Shown piece after piece: positions 1 to 5,435 of a stretch of DNA of 23,554 bases. A program made the translations under genes and the position numbers. This DNA is from a virus, in the IMG/VR virus record IMGVR_UViG_3300037502_004176, positions 1 through 23,554 of that record. One strand, written 5' to 3'. Numbering within the stretch: the first letter of the stretch is position 1; each line of letters opens with the position of its first letter. The notes under the pieces are model-generated. The model saw only the letters and a list, made by a program, of their open reading frames with translations. It was not told the origin of the DNA and did not search any database.

Positions 1-990
1 TTAGACTACTGCGACATATCTGCGTTGACCAGAGTAGCTTACGTATGACAACCAAACATAGCCACCAGCAATCACTTTACGGTCATAATTAAACCCTTGA
101 CCTTTAGCATAAGTTCCGACGATTCTATGATTCGTGCCTGCACCGCTGCGGATATTAGTAGTAGCAGTCACTCTGTAATAGCCACTGTTAGGCAAGTTTT
201 CGCCTTTTAGCTTTGGTTTAGCAACTGTCGCACGTTTAACCAACTGGATATCATTAGCGTGTGCCCAACCCCAGTTTTCGATGAGGTATTTCTTTCTATT
301 GCCAACGATTCGCTTAATCTTCCCTTGTTTCCCACGACTAGCAGTTGACCGTCCAGAACCAGTCGAATCAGCATATAAGGCATCTACCACTTTGACTGTA
401 TCGCCTACTTTACCATCGGTTAATGGTTTAGCAGTTGATGTTGCTGGTTTCGTTTCCGCCTTTGGTGGTTGGACTGTGGAAGTCCCATTCAATTTGTTTA
501 ATTCTGCTTGTACCATATTCAAAAATCGTTGCCACCCTAAATCAAGTGTGCGGTGCGGACAATACTTGTAATAAGTACCTTGCCAATAGTCTTGATGTTT
601 GCCGACTTTATTAATCCCCCAACCTTTTGATTTAAGGATTCGAGCAACCAATTCAGCGGCATTTTTTTCTGCTTTGGTAAAACTATCACCACCACTTTTA
701 GAGTAACAAATTTCAATCCCAATAGTGTTTCGATTACCTTTGCCTTTTCCGCCGTCCCCGGCATGCCAACCATTACGATTTAACGGCAATCCTTGGACCG
801 CTCGTGTATCATCTACGGCATAATGGAATGATACTTCATACCCATTCCCTTGCATATAGGAGATTTCAGCCATTGCGCTCGCATCGTTTGCTGTATTATG
901 CATTGTAATTCCGTCAGCATCCATTGCAAAAGGACATTTGAGGTAATATTTTGCTTGAGGCAAATTAACTTTAGTAATTGTTAACGTCAT
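1..990 (-). CDS. Endolysin: N-acetylmuramoyl-L-alanine amidase with C-terminal SH3b-type wall-binding modules
   Basis: Lytic enzyme predicted to cut the amide bond between MurNAc and L-Ala of peptidoglycan at the end of the phage cycle. The 329-aa protein begins with an Amidase_2/PGRP-type domain (about residues 10-160). Putative zinc ligands sit in TMHNTAND (His31), FHYAVDD and CPHRT, and a WHAG motif lies between them. A Pro/Thr/Ala-rich linker (about 168-190) leads to two SH3-like modules, about 190-255 and 268-329. The second contains the typical TTNIRSGAGT strand and probably binds the cell wall. There is no signal peptide, so export depends on the holin. The ATG at 990 overlaps the stop of the 42-aa ORF (TAATG), so translation is probably coupled. 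The gene is complete; its TAA stop occupies bases 1-3. Family call is secure; the wall ligand is unknown. Confidence 0.93.
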   Translation of the reverse strand: MTLTITKVNLPQAKYYLKCPFAMDADGITMHNTANDASAMAEISYMQGNGYEVSFHYAVDDTRAVQGLPLNRNGWHAGDGGKGKGNRNTIGIEICYSKSGGDSFTKAEKNAAELVARILKSKGWGINKVGKHQDYWQGTYYKYCPHRTLDLGWQRFLNMVQAELNKLNGTSTVQPPKAETKPATSTAKPLTDGKVGDTVKVVDALYADSTGSGRSTASRGKQGKIKRIVGNRKKYLIENWGWAHANDIQLVKRATVAKPKLKGENLPNSGYYRVTATTNIRSGAGTNHRIVGTYAKGQGFNYDRKVIAGGYVWLSYVSYSGQRRYVAVV

Positions 991-1118
991 TAAGCATCAC
1001 CCTTTCCGTCTTTTCCTTCTTCGCTACGATCAAATGTGTTTTCTTTGATATTTTGCTCATACTTTTCTTGGTCAAATTCTACGACCTCTGTTGGTGCTAA
1101 TAAATCTTTGTCTGCCAT
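990..1118 (-). CDS. Small acidic hypothetical protein (42 aa) between holin and endolysin
   Basis: This 42-residue ORF starts MADKDLLAPTEVVEFDQ and ends EGKDGKGDA. It is highly charged and mostly acidic, with no membrane segment or recognisable domain. It is believed real because a perfect GGAGG (1126-1130) lies 7 bases before the ATG, and because its TAA stop overlaps the endolysin ATG by one base. It may act mainly as a translational lead-in for the lysin, or it may be a lysis accessory factor. No function can be assigned from sequence. Confidence 0.68.
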   Translation of the reverse strand: MADKDLLAPTEVVEFDQEKYEQNIKENTFDRSEEGKDGKGDA

Positions 1119-1144
1119 GGTAAAACCTCCTAATTTTTTGTACT

Positions 1145-1170
1145 AAAAAAGGACTAGCAAACGCTAATCC
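1145..1170 (-). terminator. Intrinsic terminator overlapping the holin stop codon
   Basis: Read on the minus strand, GGATTAGC and GCTAGTCC form an 8-bp stem (one G-U pair) with a GTTT loop, followed by six T residues. The hairpin starts at the holin stop codon and lies upstream of the 42-aa ORF and the endolysin. It would therefore reduce endolysin transcription unless transcription is antiterminated. No clear promoter is seen between it and the 42-aa ORF. Confidence 0.72.
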
Positions 1171-1421
1171 TCAATCCCTAATGTTCGTGTAAACGCTTGG
1201 TGTAAGCCTGTGGAAGCTAAGCCACTCACTGCACCATAGACAATACTCTCAACACTTACGCCGTCGATTACAGCCCCTAAAATCGCTCCTAAGACGATTA
1301 CAATCAAAGGAATATAATCATTAGCCACCTTGTCTAAAAACGGCGTGTGCTTGATTGCATAGCCTACTAACACACAAGCTAAAATAATGATTGGCACTAA
1401 AAATTCTGTGACGTTTTCCAT
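1164..1421 (-). CDS. Phage holin (Phage_holin_5_2-like)
   Basis: This 85-aa inner-membrane protein is expected to form the lesions that release the endolysin. Two strongly hydrophobic helices are visible at about residues 6-24 and 36-53, with a third, weaker Gly/Ala/Val-rich segment at about 56-72. The central LxVIVLGAILGAVIDG pattern resembles the Phage_holin_5_2 family. The ATG at 1421 is chosen over an in-frame GTG at 1433, because the AAGGTGG ribosome binding site overlaps that GTG and is spaced 8 bases from the ATG. The ATG follows the TAA of the upstream coiled-coil gene after one base. Position just before an amidase supports the holin role; the family subtype is less certain. Confidence 0.85.
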   Translation of the reverse strand: MENVTEFLVPIIILACVLVGYAIKHTPFLDKVANDYIPLIVIVLGAILGAVIDGVSVESIVYGAVSGLASTGLHQAFTRTLGIED

Positions 1422-1422
1422 G

Positions 1423-1830
1423 TTATTTTCCACCTTTCAAAATATTGTTCTCATTTTTCAATGTTTCGTTTTCTCCTTCGAGTTCTTGAATGCGTTCATC
1501 ACGTTCTTCAACTTGCAACTCAAGAAACCCAATTTGTTCCTTGTAGTCCGTCACTTGCTTTTCGTGTTCTTCCTTAAACTCTCGGAATTCTGATCTAACC
1601 GCCGCTAGTTCGTCTTTAAACTCCTTAACTTGCAATCTATAGCCTTCAATAATGTTCCCCATATTTTGGATATACAAAGCTTCTGCATTGTTATCCCCTT
1701 CTATTTTCACTTCTTCAACCTTGTTCTTCCCCTGCACTTTAGCCACTAATTTCGGACCGTATACCGCCGAAAGAAAAACGCCGATAATTGTCATGATTTG
1801 CGGAAATCCGCTGGTCCAAAATCTATCCAT
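1423..1830 (-). CDS. Membrane-anchored coiled-coil protein of the lysis cassette
   Basis: A 135-aa protein with one predicted N-terminal transmembrane helix (about residues 9-31, preceded by MDRFWTSG). A short linker is followed by a long, highly charged coiled coil (about 65-131) rich in Glu, Lys, Leu and Gln heptads. The layout recalls XhlA-type and other small anchored lysis accessory proteins, although XhlA usually has its membrane segment at the C-terminus. The ATG lies inside the end of the upstream membrane-protein gene (8-base overlap), and the stop is one base before the holin start, so the three are probably co-translated. Exact function unknown. Confidence 0.72.
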   Translation of the reverse strand: MDRFWTSGFPQIMTIIGVFLSAVYGPKLVAKVQGKNKVEEVKIEGDNNAEALYIQNMGNIIEGYRLQVKEFKDELAAVRSEFREFKEEHEKQVTDYKEQIGFLELQVEERDERIQELEGENETLKNENNILKGGK

Positions 1831-2254
1831 CTACTTCATCCTTTATAATTATTTCCTGTTGATGTGCCTTCAGGATATTTGTGCTCATTAGCGCTATTGT
1901 GAAGCAATAAATCCACGATGGGTTTGTACTGCCATCTATGAAAGTGAGTAAGAAACAAGAGCCTAAGAGAAGCCACAGAAACAGCAATACGAAGTATAGA
2001 GGGGGTTTGAGATAAACATTATCAATTATCAATCCAATCAGTTTCAAAGCACCTGTGATGATAAACATCAAACCAAAATAACGACCACCAATAAATCCGA
2101 AGATATTATTGATAGCCGCATATGCGTTTGAATATGAAAGTATGTTTGAGTTGAAGAAGTGATAGAAGCCGTATCCGATTGATCCTATAGAGAATGCAAA
2201 AGAGGTACTTCGTCTGTTAATATAACCAAGCGTATCTCTAATTAATTTCCACAT
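1823..2254 (-). CDS. Polytopic membrane protein, unknown function (lysis module)
   Basis: A 143-aa protein with about four hydrophobic segments (roughly residues 18-36, 59-79, 85-105 and 112-128) and a short charged C-terminal tail ending in KDEVDG. I do not recognise a named family. It is the first gene after the terminator of the SGNH gene and overlaps the next lysis gene by 8 bases. The upstream AAGGAAGCGGGTGA stretch gives a plausible ribosome binding site. It could be a second holin or antiholin-like protein, or a superinfection-exclusion membrane protein; sequence alone does not decide. Confidence 0.68.
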   Translation of the reverse strand: MWKLIRDTLGYINRRSTSFAFSIGSIGYGFYHFFNSNILSYSNAYAAINNIFGFIGGRYFGLMFIITGALKLIGLIIDNVYLKPPLYFVLLFLWLLLGSCFLLTFIDGSTNPSWIYCFTIALMSTNILKAHQQEIIIKDEVDG

Positions 2255-2277
2255 ATGTCACCCGCTTCCTTTTTTTA

Positions 2278-2307
2278 AATAAACATTTGTCGGACAGAGT
2301 TTATCAA
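2278..2307 (-). promoter_or_regulatory. Possible weak promoter for the lysis cassette
   Basis: On the minus strand TTGATA (2302-2307) and TTTATT (2278-2283) are separated by 18 bases, a five-of-six and a four-of-six match to the vegetative consensus. The pair sits between the SGNH-gene terminator and the first lysis gene, where an independent start would make sense. The -10 is poor, so this is only a candidate. Confidence 0.28.
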
Positions 2308-2320
2308 ATAAAGATATAAC

Positions 2321-2348
2321 AAAAAGAGACCTGCGGTTTGCAAGTCCC
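2321..2348 (-). terminator. Intrinsic terminator after the SGNH hydrolase gene
   Basis: Minus-strand GGGACTTGC and GCAGGTCTC pair into a 9-bp stem (two G-U pairs) around an AAACC loop, followed by five T residues. It lies about 40 bases after the stop of the SGNH gene and before the lysis cassette. Its outer part, AGGGAC...GTCTCTTTTT followed by GTTAT, is nearly the same as that of the terminator-like hairpin at 11288-11327. Confidence 0.8.
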
Positions 2349-2386
2349 TAATAGTTTATTTTTTCTGGATTTGTTTATTACTTAAT

Positions 2387-3265
2387 TCAATTGATTAAAT
2401 TCTCCGCGACATGTTCCCCAATCACCTTACGACCAGCTTCATTCGGATGAGTACTATCTTTTTCGTCAAAGTATTCATCTTTATTATCTGCATTAATCAA
2501 TTTGTAAATATCGATAAACTTCAATTTATTGTCAGAAGCTATTTTTTCTGTCATAGAAACAAAATCAGTTAGTTTCGAATTATTAACTACATTTGAGTCA
2601 CTATCAACTAAAAACTCTCCAGATTCGTTTTTCCAATATCTGTAAGCAGGCGATATAACAACAATACTGATTTCCGGATATTTTTCACTTAACTTCTTAA
2701 TGGAGTTGCTCATAGAACCTTGAAAGCTAGATGCGTCTTTGCCTTCCAATGGAACTTCAGATGTAAAATCGTTAGTTCCATAAGATATGGTTACTGTGTC
2801 TACATTGTTGAAGTCTATATTTTTTAAAGTAGAAAGACTTTCTCCGAAATAATACAGAAACGATTCTTCTCCCATGTTTTCATCTTGATATTTCCATTTC
2901 GTTTCATCATCGTCATCTTTTACAACTTCGTCAATCAATGACGTAAACGCTAAAGAGTTCCATGGACTATCATAACTTAACAATGCAGATCTGGTGCCTC
3001 CAAATGCAACATTTTTTACAATTTGATTAGTATTTTCTTGAATAACGCTAGGAACGGAAGTATTATCTCTTATATTTCCGAATATGCTATCGCCAAAAGT
3101 AACAACAGTTTGCTTCTTTTCAACAGTTTTCACTTCTGCTGAATTTACATTTTGAGACAATTCATATTTCATTTGAGCTTCTCTATTTTTTACTACAAGT
3201 AAACCTGCCCCAATTGAAATAGCTGCAAAAAGCATTGTCCCTACTAATATTAGCTTTTTCTTCAT
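2387..3265 (-). CDS. Membrane-anchored or secreted SGNH/GDSL hydrolase (moron-like)
   Basis: This 292-aa protein probably removes acyl or acetyl groups from a surface carbohydrate outside the cell. Residues 1-25 form a basic start plus hydrophobic helix (MKKKLILVGTMLFAAIS...), a signal peptide or signal anchor with no lipobox Cys. The SGNH blocks are intact: FGDSIFG with nucleophile Ser60, AFGGTR (88-92), SYGTND with Asn165, and D270-x-x-H273 (DSTHPN). The catalytic part aligns along its length with the C-terminal domain of the baseplate protein at 3406-5421 (shared ISYGTND, SPxYRxW, GEFxxDSD, GRKxxGE). The gene follows a possible hairpin, ends at a clear terminator, and parts of it look more AT-rich than neighbouring structural genes. 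This suggests an autonomously expressed accessory gene. Substrate unknown. Confidence 0.87.
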   Translation of the reverse strand: MKKKLILVGTMLFAAISIGAGLLVVKNREAQMKYELSQNVNSAEVKTVEKKQTVVTFGDSIFGNIRDNTSVPSVIQENTNQIVKNVAFGGTRSALLSYDSPWNSLAFTSLIDEVVKDDDDETKWKYQDENMGEESFLYYFGESLSTLKNIDFNNVDTVTISYGTNDFTSEVPLEGKDASSFQGSMSNSIKKLSEKYPEISIVVISPAYRYWKNESGEFLVDSDSNVVNNSKLTDFVSMTEKIASDNKLKFIDIYKLINADNKDEYFDEKDSTHPNEAGRKVIGEHVAENLIN

Positions 3266-3315
3266 TTTTACAGATACATCCTTTTCAGAATTATTATTAA
3301 CGAACTCAGTTTACC

Positions 3316-3344
3316 AAAAAAGCGGATACTTTGATAGCTTTTTT
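3316..3344. terminator. Possible A/T-rich bidirectional terminator before the SGNH gene
   Basis: AAAAAAGC and GCTTTTTT form an 8-bp inverted repeat around a 13-base loop, about 60 bases after the stop of the baseplate gene. The stem has only two G-C pairs and the T-run is part of the stem, so it would be a weak terminator in either direction. It is reported because it separates the tail operon from the SGNH gene. Confidence 0.4.
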
Positions 3345-3405
3345 TTAGTTTACTAGATTTAAATCTGTAATGAAGATTCGAAATTAATCAGTGTAGTACA
3401 TTTTT

Positions 3406-5421
3406 TTAAATTGCCAGAAGTTTTTTGCCAATTTTTTCACCCATGATCTTTCTTCCGTCTGCATTTTGATGTACTCCATCTGAAGTGTCGAATGCTTTCA
3501 AATAATTGAACTTATTGATTCCTAGTTCATAGTAATTATCTAGAATTGGAATTTTGAATTCTACAGCAATTTCTTTTTCCTTTGCAACGAAATCAGGAAC
3601 TTTACCGCCAGAAAATTCTTTTGTATCGCTATCTTCAATGAATTCCCCATTTTCGAACCATATTCTATATGTTGGGGAACATAATAGAATATTTAAATTA
3701 TGATAAGTAATAAATAGTTTTTCCAAAGAGTATCTTAACGCGCCTCCGAAAGTGTTTACGTTCAAGCGGTCAGACTGATCGTCTGCCATATTTTCGCCGG
3801 TAACATCATTGGTTCCATAACTGATAACAAGGTAATCAATATTATCTAAATCAATAGTTTTCAGCATTTCAACCGTAGTGTTGAAATAAGCTGGTTTACT
3901 AGTCCATGCCGAATTATTTACTGCACTTGTTTGGGGTTGGAACCTAGTATCATCAGAGAGTGGTTTCACCAGTTCGTCTGCTAATCGATACATTGAAAAC
4001 CAATCCCAACCATCAGTAGATTCGTGTCTACCCATTCTACAACCACCGAAACCGCCGTTATAAACTGTTGCTCCTGTTATAGAAGAAATATAACTAGTCA
4101 CGCTTGAGGCATCTTGTGTATTTCCAAACTGGCTATCGCCTAAAGCTAATATCTTCTTGCCTTTCAGGTAGCTAGTTGATGATGATGGATTAACCCAATC
4201 ACCCCACGAATCTATAGCAGCTCTTCCCCAACGATAAGCTACTTGATCTGGATTTTGCAACGACCTATATTCTTGATGAATCCATACTCCATTCACTTTT
4301 ACATTCATCATAGCACTACCAGAAATCCAAGAAGGAGCATTTGTTGCTCCGCTAATCATTAAGTAGTTTCCAGTTCTTACCGCATCATCACAGTCGCCAT
4401 CAGAAATAGCACCCATCGAATTATAGTCATCGGTCAATTTGTTTCTGTTTACTGTTTTGTCAACAAGTCCAGTGAACCACTGTCCGTATGTTGAATTAGA
4501 TGGTTGTATAAATCGTTTATACGTATAATATGGGTAGTTTAATGTTGTATATGTTTGAAGAATTCTAGAATTGAAATTCTCAACATTTAGGAGTGAGGTA
4601 CCTGCTATAGGAGCATTTACAATTCCTGTACCAGTACTAACATATAAACCACTTCCCGTTACGCTATTTAAATCTACATTGCTTAGAAGTGCTTTGTAAT
4701 TAAACGTAGGGGCAAGTTTCGATCCTACAATTGCACCATCCATCAGCATAGATGTATTCACTTCAATTTCGCTTGTTCCCGAACTAATCAAATCAAGTAC
4801 CCCTGCGCTCAACATCGGTACAGAAATTGAAGAATTAGCATTTTTATCAAGTTTAGTATCGTACAGACCTGCGATAGAAGACTTCGCTGCGTTTAAATCT
4901 GTTTTCTCAGCTTTTCTTGAATCCAATTCAGCGACTTCTGTCTTTTCAGCTTTGTTAATACCTAAAGAATCGATATCCGTTCTAAATTTATTTGCATCCG
5001 CCAAAACTGCAGTCAACAACCCAAACTCTTGCTGTTGAATCACTGCCGACATCTTCCCAGCGATTGCCCCCACGGATATTTTAAAAGACTTGGTGGTCAT
5101 TACTTTGCCATCAAGCCAAATGCGGATATTTGCGACAACCGTTCCAGCTTTAAGCATATTGTTCGGAAATTCGATTCTAAAAATAGATTTTTCTGAATCG
5201 ATTAATTCAAATGCATGTTCATCGGTCAGCATGTTCGCTTGGTTGTTCCACAGCAAACTTGCTTGCAGACCTGGTTTTGGTCCGATGACTCCACCATCTG
5301 TTACCATGACGGTCATGGTTCGACCGTTGTAGTCTCCTTCTGACACGAACTGCCCTTGTATAATATTGTCGTTAACCTTATCAAGCACTACGTCCACATC
5401 TCTAAATTGATCTAATGCCAA
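3406..5421 (-). CDS. Baseplate/receptor-binding protein: BppU N-terminus, pyocin-knob repeats, C-terminal SGNH hydrolase
   Basis: A 671-aa tail-tip protein. Residues 1 to about 130 match the BppU N-terminal domain that attaches side proteins to the baseplate. A helical linker with Ala/Glu/Lys repeats follows (about 135-195). Two pyocin-knob-like modules end in a Trp-rich strand: about 243-320 (LLSNVDLNSVTGSGLY...) and 336-412 (ending WGDWVNP). The C-terminal SGNH hydrolase spans about 420-671 with LGDSQFG (Ser430), GGFGG (456-460), SYGTND (Asn538) and D648-x-x-H651. It probably binds and trims a decorated wall polymer during adsorption. The start codon is TTG at 5421, supported by AAAGGAG 9-10 bases upstream; no ATG occurs near. 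The paralogous SGNH gene lies immediately downstream. Confidence 0.87.
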   Translation of the reverse strand: MALDQFRDVDVVLDKVNDNIIQGQFVSEGDYNGRTMTVMVTDGGVIGPKPGLQASLLWNNQANMLTDEHAFELIDSEKSIFRIEFPNNMLKAGTVVANIRIWLDGKVMTTKSFKISVGAIAGKMSAVIQQQEFGLLTAVLADANKFRTDIDSLGINKAEKTEVAELDSRKAEKTDLNAAKSSIAGLYDTKLDKNANSSISVPMLSAGVLDLISSGTSEIEVNTSMLMDGAIVGSKLAPTFNYKALLSNVDLNSVTGSGLYVSTGTGIVNAPIAGTSLLNVENFNSRILQTYTTLNYPYYTYKRFIQPSNSTYGQWFTGLVDKTVNRNKLTDDYNSMGAISDGDCDDAVRTGNYLMISGATNAPSWISGSAMMNVKVNGVWIHQEYRSLQNPDQVAYRWGRAAIDSWGDWVNPSSSTSYLKGKKILALGDSQFGNTQDASSVTSYISSITGATVYNGGFGGCRMGRHESTDGWDWFSMYRLADELVKPLSDDTRFQPQTSAVNNSAWTSKPAYFNTTVEMLKTIDLDNIDYLVISYGTNDVTGENMADDQSDRLNVNTFGGALRYSLEKLFITYHNLNILLCSPTYRIWFENGEFIEDSDTKEFSGGKVPDFVAKEKEIAVEFKIPILDNYYELGINKFNYLKAFDTSDGVHQNADGRKIMGEKIGKKLLAI

Positions 5422-5435
5422 ATGTATTCACTCCT

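Noticed and set aside
537-773. Minus-strand 78-aa ORF inside the endolysin gene
   Set aside because: Wholly within the amidase coding sequence in another frame, with no ribosome binding site or recognisable protein pattern.
3266-3405. Promoter for the SGNH gene
   Set aside because: TTGGTA with nearby TAATAA-type sequences gives wrong spacing or poor matches. The leader is A/T-rich, so chance hexamers are expected; not claimed.
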